Shown here in pieces: positions 37,916 through 46,953 of a stretch of DNA of 64,000 nt. A program made the position numbers and the translations under genes. The stretch covers positions 7,732,154-7,796,153 of the forward strand of contig NZ_KI632511.1 in assembly GCF_000504285.1 (NCBI RefSeq), read 5' to 3'. This DNA is from Actinospica robiniae DSM 44927. Lineage in GTDB: Bacteria; Actinomycetota; Actinomycetes; Streptomycetales; Catenulisporaceae. The notes under the pieces are model-generated. The model worked only from the letters and a program-made list of their open reading frames with translations. It made no database searches and was not told the origin of the DNA. Each line of letters begins with the position of its first letter. The stretch's first letter is position 1.

Positions 37916-38425
37916 CTAGCTGCGTTGCAGCGTCAGCGGATCCGAGCCGAGCGATCCGGCGGAACCGGTCGCCTCGGCCGATCCGCCCGCGGGCGTTGCC
38001 GCGACGGAGGTGACGCGCGAGGTGTGGGCCGGGTCGGTGCACGCGGCGCTGTGCGCCTGGGACGTGTACGTCACTCCGCCCGCGGTCCAGACGATCTCGT
38101 CGCCGCTCGCCTGCCAGGCTCCGGTCGCGGCGGGGGCGCCGAGGTAGAGCTCGGACACCCTGCCGTCCGCCTCGAAGTCGAAGGCCACGTCGTCGCGTCC
38201 GGCGACGGTGTAGGTCCCGGCGAAGTCCGGCGTCCCACCGTCGCAGTGGGCTGAGCCGGGCATGGCGCCGGGGGTCGTACTGGGACTCGTACTACTGGGT
38301 GCGATGGCACCGGACGAGGGGGTGGCGGTATGGCGGGCGGCGTCGGCATAGGCGATGGGGGCCACCGCGAGCACCACGGTCCCGGCTCCGATCCACTTCA
38401 GCAAGCGCGACGCGCGCGTCATCAT
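37916..38425 (-). CDS. Secreted hypothetical protein
   Basis: 169 residues from ATG at 38425 (a second ATG follows at once), with GGGGAG 6 bases upstream. The N-terminal signal (SRLLKWIGAGTVVLAVAPIAYADA) has an AxA-type site near residue 28. A Ser/Thr/Pro-rich stretch follows, then a small domain with two Cys (AHCDGGTPD and SAACTDP) and a FAGTYTVAGRDDVAFDFEADG strand pattern. The family is not recognised. Confidence 0.68.
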   Translation of the reverse strand: MMTRASRLLKWIGAGTVVLAVAPIAYADAARHTATPSSGAIAPSSTSPSTTPGAMPGSAHCDGGTPDFAGTYTVAGRDDVAFDFEADGRVSELYLGAPAATGAWQASGDEIVWTAGGVTYTSQAHSAACTDPAHTSRVTSVAATPAGGSAEATGSAGSLGSDPLTLQRS

Positions 38426-38548
38426 GATTGCTCCCCTTAAGTGCTGGCAGAGCCCACCCCTCGCGGGCTCTCACGCTCAAGTCTGCTGGTCAGGGCAGGC
38501 GGGCGCGCTCGGGATTAGGCCGTACGGGGAGGGCGTCGGGCCGCGCGC

Positions 38549-39004
38549 TCAGCGGCCCACCGGGCGCCAGGAGATCGGCGAGGAGAGCACCATCGTGGAC
38601 GAGGGGGTGCCGTGGTCGGCGAGCCGGTCGATCAGCTCCTCGAACTCGGCCATCGAGCGCACCGCCACCCGCAGCAGGCAGCACGAGTCGCCGGTCAGCC
38701 GGTGCACTTCGAGGATCGCCACGGTCTGGTCGATCACCTCGGGGTGGCGCAGCAGGCAGTTCGGGCCGTAGCAGGACATCCGCACCAGCGCGGCCACCGT
38801 GCGCCCGACCTTGGCCGGGTCGATGTGCGCGTGGTAGCCGGTGATCACGCCGTGCTCCTCGAGCCGGCGCACCCGCTCGGCCACGGCCGGCGAGGACAGC
38901 TTCACCCGGCGGCCGAGTTCGTTGTAGGAGAGCCGCCCGTCCTGCTGCAATTCGTCGATCAGCAGCCAGTCGACTGCGTCTGGAAAGTCAACCCGGCCGT
39001 TCAC
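38549..39004 (-). CDS. Lrp/AsnC family regulator
   Basis: 151 residues from GTG at 39004. The N-terminal helix-turn-helix (LLIDELQQDGRLSYNELGRRVKLSSPAVAERVRRLEEHGVI) is followed by the RAM ligand-binding domain. It is divergent from kynA-kynU with only 81 bases between starts, so it probably controls tryptophan catabolism in response to tryptophan or a kynurenine. Lrp-type control of kyn genes is known in other bacteria (for example KynR in proteobacteria). Confidence 0.9.
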   Translation of the reverse strand: MNGRVDFPDAVDWLLIDELQQDGRLSYNELGRRVKLSSPAVAERVRRLEEHGVITGYHAHIDPAKVGRTVAALVRMSCYGPNCLLRHPEVIDQTVAILEVHRLTGDSCCLLRVAVRSMAEFEELIDRLADHGTPSSTMVLSSPISWRPVGR

Positions 39005-39085
39005 CTTGCGATCATAACCCGGAGCGGCTCAGACGGTTCGCGACGCCCATTCATCTTTCCCGGCCGCTGCGGTTCCATAAAGGAC

Positions 39086-39793
39086 ATGATGACCGACGAA
39101 GCCCGCCGGCGAACCGTTCCCAGCGAGTACGCGCAATATGCAGCCCTTGATGAGCTCCTGCACCTGCAGTGGCCGCGGACGAAGGCGCCCGCGGAGCTCT
39201 CCTTCCTGATCACCACGCAGGTGATGGAGCTCTACTTCAAGCTGCTCGAGCACGAGTGGACGGCGGCCTGCGCCAAGCTGGACGCCGACGACGTGCGCGG
39301 CGCCCTGGTCGATCTGCGCCGCGGGCACGGCGTGCAGGACGCGCTGATCGCCTCCTGGGAGGCCCTGCGCACGCTCACCCCGGCCGAGTTCGACGAGTTC
39401 CGCGAGGCGTTCGGCGCGGCCTCCGGGATCCAGTCCGAGCTCTACCGCGAGCTCGAGCAGGCCCTCGGCGTGCCCTCCCCGAGCCACCCGGACGCGCCCA
39501 GCCTCGAGCGCAGCGCGGCCGGCCTGCTCCAGCGGCGCGGCTTCGACGGCTGGCTGGCGGTCTACCGCGCCGCCGATCACAACCCTGACCTGTTCGACCT
39601 GGGCGAGGCGCTCTACGACGCGGCCGAGCGCTTCACCCGGTGGAAGCAGCGCCACCTGATGGCGGTCTGGCGCTCGATGGGGGAGAAGACCGGCTCGGCC
39701 GGCACCTCCGGCGCGGAGTGGCTCGCGCGCGGCGTGCACCAGAAGTATCTTGCGGAACTGTGGAACGTGCGGACCGAAGCGTGGGTGGCCTGA
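39086..39793 (+). CDS. kynA: Tryptophan 2,3-dioxygenase
   Basis: 235 residues from ATG at 39086 (ATG at 39089 follows at once), near an AAAGGA site. It catalyses the heme-dependent opening of the tryptophan indole ring to N-formylkynurenine. The family regions are present: LSFLITTQVMELYFKLLEHE in the N-terminal part and RHLMAVWRSMGEKTGSAGTSG in the C-terminal part, the latter holding the heme-ligand His. The distal FxxxHQ segment reads FLITTQ, so the usual distal His looks replaced by Thr. It shares one base with kynU. No formamidase gene adjoins. Confidence 0.85.
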   Translation: MMTDEARRRTVPSEYAQYAALDELLHLQWPRTKAPAELSFLITTQVMELYFKLLEHEWTAACAKLDADDVRGALVDLRRGHGVQDALIASWEALRTLTPAEFDEFREAFGAASGIQSELYRELEQALGVPSPSHPDAPSLERSAAGLLQRRGFDGWLAVYRAADHNPDLFDLGEALYDAAERFTRWKQRHLMAVWRSMGEKTGSAGTSGAEWLARGVHQKYLAELWNVRTEAWVA

Positions 39794-41031
39794 TGACGGA
39801 GACGACGACGGCGCTGGGGCGCAGCTCCGTGGCGGAGCTGGCCGAGCGCGCCGCCGCTCTCGACGCGGCGAACCCGCTCGGGCACTGCCGCGAGCGGTTC
39901 CTGCTGCCGGAGGGTAAGACGTACCTCGACGGCAACTCCCTCGGCGCGCTGCCGGCCGCCGTGCCCGACGCGATGCGCGACGCGGTGCACCGGCAGTGGG
40001 GCGAAGGGCTGATCGGCTCCTGGTTCGGCGAGCAGTCCCGCTGGTGGGAGCTGCCGCACCGGCTCGGCGACAAGGTCGGCGCCCTCATCGGCGCGGCGCC
40101 CGGGCAGACGGTCGTGGGCGATTCCACCTCGGTGCAGATCTTCAACACCCTGGTCGCCGCGGCGCGGCTGCGCGAGGGACGCGGCGTCCTGCTCACCGAC
40201 GCCGGCCACTTCCCGACGGACGCGTACCTCGCGGACTCGGTCGGCGATCTGCTCGGCCTGCGGGTGGAGCGGGTCAAGCCGCAGGAGCTGGCGGACGCGA
40301 TCGCACGCCACGCCGAGGACGTGGCCGTCGTCGCGTTCCCCGCGGTCGACTTCGCCACCGGCGAGCGCTGGGACATCCCCGGGCTGACCAAGGCGGCGCA
40401 CGACGTCGGCGCGGTGGTCGTCTGGGACCTCTGCCACGCCGCGGGCGCGTTCCCGGTCGAGCTCGACGCGTGGGACGTCGACTTCGCCGTCGGCTGCACG
40501 TACAAGTACCTGTCCGGCGGACCGGGCGCGCCGGCTTTCGTGTACGCGAGCAGCCGCCACCACGGGCAGATGCGCCAGCCGCTGACCGGCTGGACCGGCC
40601 ACGCCGACCCGTTCGCCATGCGCGGCAGCTACACCCCGGCCGACGGCATCGGCCGGGCCAGGATCGGCACGCCGACGATCCTCTCGATGCTCGCCCTCGA
40701 GGCCGCTCTCGGCGCCTTCGACGGTGTGGACCTCGACACCCTGCGCGCGCAGAGCCTGAGCCTGACCGGGTTCTTCATCGAGTGCTGCGACGCGCTGCTG
40801 GCGCGGCACGGCTTCGGCCTGATCACCCCGCGCGAGCCGGAGCGCCGCGGCGGCCAGGTGACGCTGCGTCACCCGGACGCGGCGACGCTCGTCCCGGCCG
40901 CCGCCGCGCGCGGTGTGGTGGGGGACAAGCGCGAGCCCGACCTGCTGCGTTACGGCTTCAACGCCCTCTACAACACGCACGCCGACGCCCTGCGCGCGGC
41001 GCGGACGCTCGCGGAACTGATCGAGGCCTGA
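39793..41031 (+). CDS. kynU: Kynureninase
   Basis: 412 residues from ATG at 39793, which shares one base with the kynA stop. The PLP Lys is in GCTYKYLSGGPGAPAF, and family segments YLDGNSLGALP, DSTSVQIFNTL and WDLCHAAGAFPVEL are clear. It splits kynurenine to anthranilate and alanine (or 3-hydroxykynurenine to 3-hydroxyanthranilate). With kynA it forms a two-gene operon for tryptophan breakdown; the formamidase step must be supplied elsewhere. Confidence 0.94.
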   Translation: MTETTTALGRSSVAELAERAAALDAANPLGHCRERFLLPEGKTYLDGNSLGALPAAVPDAMRDAVHRQWGEGLIGSWFGEQSRWWELPHRLGDKVGALIGAAPGQTVVGDSTSVQIFNTLVAAARLREGRGVLLTDAGHFPTDAYLADSVGDLLGLRVERVKPQELADAIARHAEDVAVVAFPAVDFATGERWDIPGLTKAAHDVGAVVVWDLCHAAGAFPVELDAWDVDFAVGCTYKYLSGGPGAPAFVYASSRHHGQMRQPLTGWTGHADPFAMRGSYTPADGIGRARIGTPTILSMLALEAALGAFDGVDLDTLRAQSLSLTGFFIECCDALLARHGFGLITPREPERRGGQVTLRHPDAATLVPAAAARGVVGDKREPDLLRYGFNALYNTHADALRAARTLAELIEA

Positions 41032-41051
41032 TACGGGGCTCAGCGGACGCG

Positions 41052-41097
41052 CGGAAGCGGGGCGGTACCGGAGTTCTCCGGTACCGCCCCGCTTCCG
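41052..41097. terminator. Strong bidirectional terminator hairpin
   Basis: A perfect 21-bp stem (41052-41072 with 41077-41097) and a 4-base loop stand between the convergent kynU and ahpD genes, 21 bases after the kynU stop. A short T-containing stretch (ttctgctc) follows on the plus strand. Confidence 0.85.
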
Positions 41098-41125
41098 TTC
41101 TGCTCAGGCCCTGTTCAAGCTCTGC

Positions 41126-41656
41126 TTAAGCCAGTGCCTGCTCGCCGTCGAGGGTGGCGGCCGCGGCGTGGATCACCGCCGCGATGCGCACCGCCTCGTG
41201 GATCGGCTCGCGGGTCCAGCCCGCGTTGCGCAGCACCTTCTCGTGCGACTCCAGGCAGCGGCCGCAGCCGTTGACCGCGGAGACCGCGAGGCACCACAGC
41301 TCGAAGTCGTTCTTGTCGACCCCGGGGTTGCCGATCACCTGCATCCGCAGCCGGGCCGGCAGATTGGCGTACTCCTCGTCGCCGATCAGGTGCACGGTCC
41401 GGTAGTAGATGTTGTTCATGGCCATCACCGAGGCTGCGGCCTTCGCGGCCGTCAGGGCCTCGGCGGTCAGGTGGCCCTTGGCCTCCTCGACCAGCTCCTG
41501 GATCACCCGGGTGCTGCGGGAAGCCAGCGCCGTGGCCACCACCGTGCCCCACAGCTGCTGTTCCGGCAGCTTGGAGGTGGTGATCACCGAGCTCAGGTTC
41601 AGCCGGGTGTCCTTGGCGTAGTCGGGTATGGCCGCCTTGAGCGCGTCCAGGCTCAT
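41126..41656 (-). CDS. ahpD: Alkylhydroperoxidase AhpD
   Basis: 176 residues from ATG at 41656; the longer frame is a shadow of ahpC. The active CxxC is in [17 protein letters not shown], with the conserved Glu and His of the AhpD proton relay nearby. In actinobacteria AhpD recycles AhpC in place of AhpF. It lies 32 bases after ahpC on the same strand, as in mycobacteria and streptomycetes. Confidence 0.94.
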   Translation of the reverse strand: MSLDALKAAIPDYAKDTRLNLSSVITTSKLPEQQLWGTVVATALASRSTRVIQELVEEAKGHLTAEALTAAKAAASVMAMNNIYYRTVHLIGDEEYANLPARLRMQVIGNPGVDKNDFELWCLAVSAVNGCGRCLESHEKVLRNAGWTREPIHEAVRIAAVIHAAAATLDGEQALA

Positions 41657-41688
41657 CCGAGTAGCTCCCTCGTCTTGCTCGTGCCGTC

Positions 41689-42243
41689 TTACTTCTGCGC
41701 CAGCAGCTGGGCCGCGTCCAGGGTCTCCTGGCCGTTCTGCCAGTTGCACGGGCACAGCTCGTCGGTCTGCAGGGCGTCGAGCACGCGCAGGACCTCGTCC
41801 ACGTTGCGGCCGACGGAGCCCGCGGTGACCATCGCGAACTGGATCGTGTTGTCCTGGTCCACGATGAAGGTGGCCCGGTCGGCCACGCCCTCGTCGTTGA
41901 GCACGCCGCAGGCCGCGACCAGCTCGCGCTTGCCGTCGGCGAGCATCGGGAAGGGCAGGTCGTTGAGGTCCTTGTGGTCCCGGCGCCAGGCCAGGTGGAC
42001 GAACTCGGAGTCCACCGAGACGCCGAGGACCTGGGCGTCGCGGTCGGCGAACTCGCTGTTGAGCTTGCCGAAGGCGGCGATCTCGGTCGGACAGACGAAG
42101 GTGAAGTCCTTCGGCCAGAAGAAGACGACCTTCCAGTCCTTCTCCAGCTTCTGGCTGTTGATCGTCTGGAACGCGGTGGCGGCGTCGTTCGAGACCACAC
42201 CGGTGAGCTCGAAGTCGGGGAACTTGTCGCCAATGGTCAGCAT
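41689..42243 (-). CDS. ahpC: Peroxiredoxin AhpC
   Basis: 184 residues. The peroxidatic Cys is in [17 protein letters not shown] and a resolving Cys pair is in [11 protein letters not shown]. It reduces hydrogen peroxide, alkyl peroxides and peroxynitrite, with AhpD as its electron partner. It is first in the ahpC-ahpD operon and divergent from oxyR across a 134-base gap that contains a candidate OxyR site. Confidence 0.96.
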   Translation of the reverse strand: MLTIGDKFPDFELTGVVSNDAATAFQTINSQKLEKDWKVVFFWPKDFTFVCPTEIAAFGKLNSEFADRDAQVLGVSVDSEFVHLAWRRDHKDLNDLPFPMLADGKRELVAACGVLNDEGVADRATFIVDQDNTIQFAMVTAGSVGRNVDEVLRVLDALQTDELCPCNWQNGQETLDAAQLLAQK

Positions 42244-42326
42244 GTGCCTGGATCCTCCGGGGTTGTGCGGGGCTGTGCGAGACGGCTCGTGGCCGTTGAT
42301 CTTCGGTGCGTCCAGACTGGCATGTT

Positions 42327-42347
42327 CTTATTGATCGGAGAAATAAG
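42327..42347. promoter_or_regulatory. Candidate OxyR operator, CTTATT-N9-AATAAG
   Basis: Perfect inverted repeat CTTATT-N9-AATAAG with the T-N11-A spacing of LysR-type sites, in the ahpC/oxyR gap and 31 bases before the oxyR ATG. It is the only clear dyad in the gap. Confidence 0.65.
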
Positions 42348-42377
42348 CCCCGGAGCGGATCATGATAGGAATTGGTT

Positions 42378-43313
42378 ATGAATAGCCGCGTCCCGTCCGT
42401 CGCGCAGCTGCGCGCGTTCTCCGCCCTGGCCGAGAAACTGCACTTCAGGGACGCCGCGGCGGAGCTCGGGATGAGCCAGCCGGCCCTGTCCGGGGCGGTC
42501 GCGGCCCTGGAGGAGACCCTCGGTACCCGCCTTGTGGAACGCACCACACGACACGTGCTTCTCACTCGATCGGGGGAAGCGGTAGCCGAGCGTGCCCGGG
42601 CCGTGCTGGCCGGGATCGAGGAGCTGGCCGAGGCCGCGCAGACCACCGGGCGGCCGTTCACCGGAAATCTGCACCTCGGGGTGATCCCGACGGTCGCGCC
42701 CTACCTGCTGCCCGCGCTGCTGCGCCCGCTCAAGTCCCGCTACCCGGAGCTGGAGCTGGTGCTGCACGAGGAGCAGACCGCCTCGATCCTGGACGGGCTG
42801 GCCTCGGGCCGGCTCGACCTGGCCGTGGTGGCGACGCCGGTGCAGGGCACGAACCTGACCGGCCTGCCGCTGTACGACGAGGACTTCGTGCTGGTCTACC
42901 CGGGCGACGATCCGCGCGCCTCGCGCGAGCCGGTCCCACTGGCCTCGCTGCGCGAGATGCCGGTGCTGGTGATGGAGGAGGGCCACTGCCTGCGCGACCA
43001 GACGCTGGAGGTCTGCCACGAGGCAGGCGGCGAAGGACTCGCCTCGACCCGGGCGGCCAGCCTGGCCACGCTGGTGCAGCTGGTGGCGGGCGGGCTCGGG
43101 GTGACGTTGCTGCCCAGCACGGCGGCCGCGGTCGAGGCCCGGCCGGGCTCCGGGCTGGTCGCCGCGAAGTTCTGCGATCCGGCGCCGGGCCGCAGCATCC
43201 TTCTGGTGCACCGCTCATCCAGTCCGCGGGCGCCGGAGTTCGAGCAGCTCGCCCAGACGATGCGCCAGGCGGTCAAGCGGCACCGGATGGCGGTGCGGCT
43301 GCCGCCGGATTGA
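42378..43313 (+). CDS. oxyR: OxyR, peroxide-sensing LysR-type regulator
   Basis: 311 residues from ATG at 42378 with AGGA 7 bases upstream (an in-frame TTG at 42372 is less likely). The N-terminal helix-turn-helix [26 protein letters not shown] is followed by the substrate-binding-like domain. The sensing Cys pair is in [18 protein letters not shown], with the spacing of Cys199 and Cys208 in E. coli OxyR. It should switch on ahpC-ahpD when oxidised. Confidence 0.93.
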   Translation: MNSRVPSVAQLRAFSALAEKLHFRDAAAELGMSQPALSGAVAALEETLGTRLVERTTRHVLLTRSGEAVAERARAVLAGIEELAEAAQTTGRPFTGNLHLGVIPTVAPYLLPALLRPLKSRYPELELVLHEEQTASILDGLASGRLDLAVVATPVQGTNLTGLPLYDEDFVLVYPGDDPRASREPVPLASLREMPVLVMEEGHCLRDQTLEVCHEAGGEGLASTRAASLATLVQLVAGGLGVTLLPSTAAAVEARPGSGLVAAKFCDPAPGRSILLVHRSSSPRAPEFEQLAQTMRQAVKRHRMAVRLPPD

Positions 43314-43324
43314 GCAGCTCGGTG

Positions 43325-44002
43325 CTAGGGCAGGCGCCAGTCCAGCGGCGCGGCGCCCTGCGCGACCAGCGCCTCGTTAGCGCGGCTGAACGGGCGTGAG
43401 CCGAAGAACCCGCTGTCGGCGGACCTCGGGCTCGGGTGAGCTGACTCGATGCAGGGCACGCCGGCGCCGAGCAGCGGACGCAGGTTGCGGGCGTTGCGGC
43501 CCCAGAGGATCGCCACCAGCGGGCCGCCGCGCGCGGCCAGCGCCTTTATCGCCTGGTCGGTGACCGCCTCCCAGCCCTTGCCCTGGTGCGCGTTGGCCTG
43601 GCGCGGGGCGACCGTGAGGGCCCGGTTGAGCAGCAGCACACCGCGCTCGGTCCACGGGGTCAGGTCGCCGTTGGCGGGTGCGGGCAGGCCGAGGTCCTGC
43701 TGGTACTCGGTGAAGATGTTGATCAGGCTCTGCGGCAGCGGACGCACCTGCGGGGCGACGGAGAAACTCAGTCCCACCGCGTGTCCCGGGGTGGGGTACG
43801 GGTCCTGACCTACGATCAGCACCCTGACGTCGTCGAAGGGCTGCTGGAAGGCGCGCAGGACCTGCGGTCCGGGCGGGAGGTAGGAGCGGCCCGCGGCCAG
43901 CTCCGCCCGCAGGAAGTCGCCCATCGCCGCCACGCGGTCGGCGACCGGTTCCAGGGCCTCGGCCCAGCCGTGGTCCACCAGATCCTTGAGGGGTTGCGCC
44001 AT
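43325..44002 (-). CDS. ung: Uracil-DNA glycosylase
   Basis: 225 residues from ATG at 44002, which gives the usual family length; earlier starts add a Pro/Gly-rich extension. Catalytic motif [17 protein letters not shown] and the minor-groove loop [14 protein letters not shown] are present. It removes uracil from DNA to start base-excision repair. It is convergent with oxyR (11-base gap). Confidence 0.96.
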   Translation of the reverse strand: MAQPLKDLVDHGWAEALEPVADRVAAMGDFLRAELAAGRSYLPPGPQVLRAFQQPFDDVRVLIVGQDPYPTPGHAVGLSFSVAPQVRPLPQSLINIFTEYQQDLGLPAPANGDLTPWTERGVLLLNRALTVAPRQANAHQGKGWEAVTDQAIKALAARGGPLVAILWGRNARNLRPLLGAGVPCIESAHPSPRSADSGFFGSRPFSRANEALVAQGAAPLDWRLP

Positions 44003-44129
44003 AGCGGGCCACTCTACCGCGTGCGGCCGGGTATCAGGGGCCGATGTCATCGCTCGGCCCCCGACACCCGGCCGCGTCCCCGTCTCCCCCGATCCAGCCC
44101 CCGGCTGACTCGGTTCGCGCATCACGGCA

Positions 44130-44885
44130 TCAGACCTCGTCGGTCGGCTCCGCCGCCGCGTCCGCCGGATCGGCGGCGAGGATCTTGTAGAGCGACTGGC
44201 GCGCGCGCACCAGGATCTGCTTGGCCTCCTCGCGCTGCGCCGCGGTGCCGACCTCGTTGACCTGCCGGGTGGCGGCGACCAGCTGGCCGATCAGCTCGCG
44301 GTAGTGCAGGAACTCGCCGAACCGGGTGCCCTGCTCGCCGATCTGCCACAGCTGGCGCAGGTGATCGGCGTTCTGCTCGGCGTGCTCGCGGCCGGCCGCG
44401 GTGAGGGCGAACAGCTTGCGGCCGTTGCCGTCGGTGGGCTCGATCAGCCCCTCGTCCTCGAGCTGCGAGATGGCCGGGTAGACCGAGCCGGAGCTCACCC
44501 GCCACAGGCCGCCGGTGCGCTCGTTGATCTCCTGGATGATCTGGTAGCCGTTGCGCGGCTCCTCGCTCAGCAGCGAGATGATCGCCGCGCGCACGTCGCC
44601 GCGCCCGGCCCGGCCGCGTCCCCGGCCGCGTCCGCGCGGGCCGAAGCCGAAGTCCAGGTCGCCCGGGCCGAAACCGGGGCCGTGCGGGCCGCCGTGGCGC
44701 CCCGCGAACGGGCCGAAGCCCTCCTCCTCGCCCGGGAACGGGCGGCCGAACGGGCCGTGCATGTGCCGGCCGTGCTCGGGGCGTCCGCGCCCCTCGCCGC
44801 GACGGCGCTCGTCGGGATCGCCGCGCCGTCCTCGGCGCTCGGGTCCGGGGCCTTCGAGACCTTGATTGAAGTAAGCGTTCCTCAT
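44130..44885 (-). CDS. PadR family regulator with long Arg/Gly N-terminus
   Basis: 251 residues from ATG at 44885 with AAGGAGAAG about 8 bases upstream. The first 95 residues are rich in Gly, Arg, Pro and Phe (for example [14 protein letters not shown]). The PadR winged helix follows: [21 protein letters not shown], then [22 protein letters not shown]. The C-terminal helices serve for dimerisation. It is divergent from trmB, with two dyads in the gap. The basic tail could add DNA binding or phase behaviour (inference). Confidence 0.9.
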   Translation of the reverse strand: MRNAYFNQGLEGPGPERRGRRGDPDERRRGEGRGRPEHGRHMHGPFGRPFPGEEEGFGPFAGRHGGPHGPGFGPGDLDFGFGPRGRGRGRGRAGRGDVRAAIISLLSEEPRNGYQIIQEINERTGGLWRVSSGSVYPAISQLEDEGLIEPTDGNGRKLFALTAAGREHAEQNADHLRQLWQIGEQGTRFGEFLHYRELIGQLVAATRQVNEVGTAAQREEAKQILVRARQSLYKILAADPADAAAEPTDEV

Positions 44886-44933
44886 GGTCGTTCTTCTCCT
44901 TGATCGGTGATCCACGGATAGGATCAGGTTCTG

Positions 44934-44967
44934 TCGAAGCATCTCTTCGATGTGTTAACGATATATC
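44934..44967. promoter_or_regulatory. Two dyads in the padR/trmB gap
   Basis: TCGAAG-N5-CTTCGA (44934-44950) and the palindrome GATATATC (44960-44967) inside an AT-rich stretch TTAACGATATATCTATAA. PadR proteins often bind AT-rich dyads in their own promoter. Either may be the operator. Confidence 0.5.
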
Positions 44968-45019
44968 TATAACTCTCGTCAGGCAAGCCGTCCGCGACGT
45001 ACGGCTAGGCTTGGCCCAG

Positions 45020-45772
45020 ATGACCACGTCAACCGCCCCCGCCCCCGTCGACGCGACCGCCGACACCGACGTCCTCGCGCCGCCGGCCCGCCACGTGCGC
45101 ACCTTCAAGCCGCGCCGGGGCCGCATCACGAACGCGCAGAGCGCCGCGCTGGACCGGCTCTGGCCGCAGTGGGGGTTCGAGATACCGTCCGAGGCCGATG
45201 CCCCGCTCGCCCGCGAAGAGCTGTTCGGCCGCAGCGCGCCGCTGGTGCTGGAGATCGGCTGCGGCATGGGCGACGCGGTGATCGCGATGGCCGCAGCGGC
45301 GCCGGAGCACGACTTCCTGGCCGTGGACGTGCACACGCCGGGCCTGGGCAACGTGCTGGCGATGGCCGAGCGGGCCGGGCTGACGAACGTGCGCGTGGCC
45401 GCCGGCGACGCCATCGACCTGCTGCGCGACCTGGTGCCGGCCGCCTCCCTGGAAGCCGTGCACGTCTACTTCCCAGACCCGTGGCCCAAGGTGCGCCACC
45501 ACAAGCGGCGCATCATCCGGCCCGACGCCGCCGGGCTCATCGCCGGCCGGCTGCGCCCCGGCGGCCGCCTCTACTGCGCCACCGACTGGGCCTCGTACGC
45601 GGGCGAGATGCTCGAGGTGCTCGGCGCCGAGCCGCTACTGCGCAACGCGCACGAGGGCTACGCCCCGCGCGCAGCCCACCGGCCGGTCACCAAGTTCGAG
45701 GCCCGCGCCGTCGAGGACGGCCGCGAGGTCTTCGATCTCTGTTTCCTTCGCCTCCCGGCTCCGCTAGCCTGA
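45020..45772 (+). CDS. trmB: tRNA (guanine-N7-)-methyltransferase
   Basis: 250 residues from ATG at 45020; the frame is open upstream, but the added 40 residues fall in the promoter gap. The SAM site is LVLEIGCGMGDAVIAMA and the family mark is VYFPDPWPKVRHHKRRI. It methylates G46 of many tRNAs. Its start region shares the AT-rich gap with padR. Confidence 0.93.
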   Translation: MTTSTAPAPVDATADTDVLAPPARHVRTFKPRRGRITNAQSAALDRLWPQWGFEIPSEADAPLAREELFGRSAPLVLEIGCGMGDAVIAMAAAAPEHDFLAVDVHTPGLGNVLAMAERAGLTNVRVAAGDAIDLLRDLVPAASLEAVHVYFPDPWPKVRHHKRRIIRPDAAGLIAGRLRPGGRLYCATDWASYAGEMLEVLGAEPLLRNAHEGYAPRAAHRPVTKFEARAVEDGREVFDLCFLRLPAPLA

Positions 45773-45806
45773 CCTCGCCGGTAAGGCGCGAGGGGGAGGG
45801 GCGCGG

Positions 45807-46505
45807 ATGTCCGATACGACCGAGATCGTGCTGGCGAGACACGGCGAGGCCGTGATCAACCTGCGGTTCCTGGAGAACCTCGACGGGGTGTGCACCGGCC
45901 TGACCGAGCGCGGCCGGGGCCAGGCCGACCTGCTCGGCGCCCGCCTGGCCGAGCGGATGGCCGGACCTCGCCGCTTCGACGTGCTCTGCCACTCCCCGAT
46001 CCGCCGCGCGGTCGAGACCACCGAGCGGGTGCTGGCCGCGCTCGGGCCCTGCGACCTGCCGATCGAACAGGTCGAGGACCTGCGCAGCGCCGACCACGGC
46101 CCGGTCGGCGGCAACCCGTGGGACCCGGCCACCAACCGGATCGGCACCATCCCGCCCTTCGCCGCGGACCAGGAGCCGAATCCGGGCGCGGAGAGCTGGG
46201 CGTCCTATCTGGAGCGCTCCAGCCGGGCGCTGCTCGAACTCGCCCGCCGCCACGCCGGGCGCCGGGTGCTCGTGATCGCCCACGCGGAGACCGCCGGCTC
46301 GGCCCTGCACGCCTTCCTGCGCCTGCCCTGGGAGGCCGCGAGCCTGATCTATCCGCTGGTCAGCCACACCGGACTGACCGGCTGGCGGCACGCGCGGCGA
46401 GCCCTGCCGGGGGCCGACCCGGCCGGCCAGTGGGCTCTGATGTACGCGAACGACGACACGCACCTGCCGGTCGCCGACCGGATCTGGTCCCGCGCGCCAC
46501 AATGA
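45807..46505 (+). CDS. Histidine phosphatase family protein
   Basis: 232 residues. The catalytic RHG is in EIVLARHGEAVINL, the second His in VLVIAHAETAGS and an acid residue in the LRSADHGPV segment. This is the phosphoglycerate-mutase-like branch; the substrate may be a phosphosugar, nucleotide or protein. It follows trmB by 34 bases on the same strand. Confidence 0.87.
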   Translation: MSDTTEIVLARHGEAVINLRFLENLDGVCTGLTERGRGQADLLGARLAERMAGPRRFDVLCHSPIRRAVETTERVLAALGPCDLPIEQVEDLRSADHGPVGGNPWDPATNRIGTIPPFAADQEPNPGAESWASYLERSSRALLELARRHAGRRVLVIAHAETAGSALHAFLRLPWEAASLIYPLVSHTGLTGWRHARRALPGADPAGQWALMYANDDTHLPVADRIWSRAPQ

Positions 46506-46509
46506 TCGA

Positions 46510-46953
46510 GTGGCTCGGTTCGAACGTCCCGTGATCAGGCTCGGCGCCGCCCTGGCGACGTGCGCGCTCGCGGGCTGCTCGGCCACCGGCCAGAGCGTCG
46601 GACGGGTCGTCGCGGTGGACGGCACCGCGTGCTCGAGTACGGCCGCCCCGCCCGTGGGCATGACCGTGGTCACCCTGGCCGAGCTGCCGCCGGCCGCCAT
46701 CAGCACCCTGAAGTTGATCGCCGCGGGCGGGCCCTACCCGTACGACGAGGACGGCACCGTCTTCGGCAACTACCAGCGGCTGCTGCCGCGCGAGCCCGAC
46801 GACTATTACCACGAGTTCACCGTGGCCGCGGCGGGCGAGCGCAGCAGGGGGCCGCGGCGCGTGGTGACCGGCTCCGGAGGGCAGGACTACTACACGCCGG
46901 ACCACTACACCAGCTTCGACTGGATCTCCTGCGGGTCTCAGACCTCGCGGTAG
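46510..46953 (+). CDS. RNase Sa-like guanyl ribonuclease, lipoprotein
   Basis: 147 residues from GTG at 46510 (GTG at 46531 also possible). A short signal ends in the lipobox CALAGCSAT. The mature domain closely follows streptomycete RNase Sa from memory: ELPPAAISTLKLIAAGGPYPY, then YYHEFTVAAAGERSRGPRR and DHYTSFDWISC. These hold the catalytic Glu, Arg and His of the N1/T1/barnase superfamily and the two Cys that pair. It cleaves RNA after guanine. A lipid anchor rather than free secretion is unusual. No barstar-type inhibitor gene adjoins. Confidence 0.87.
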   Translation: MARFERPVIRLGAALATCALAGCSATGQSVGRVVAVDGTACSSTAAPPVGMTVVTLAELPPAAISTLKLIAAGGPYPYDEDGTVFGNYQRLLPREPDDYYHEFTVAAAGERSRGPRRVVTGSGGQDYYTPDHYTSFDWISCGSQTSR

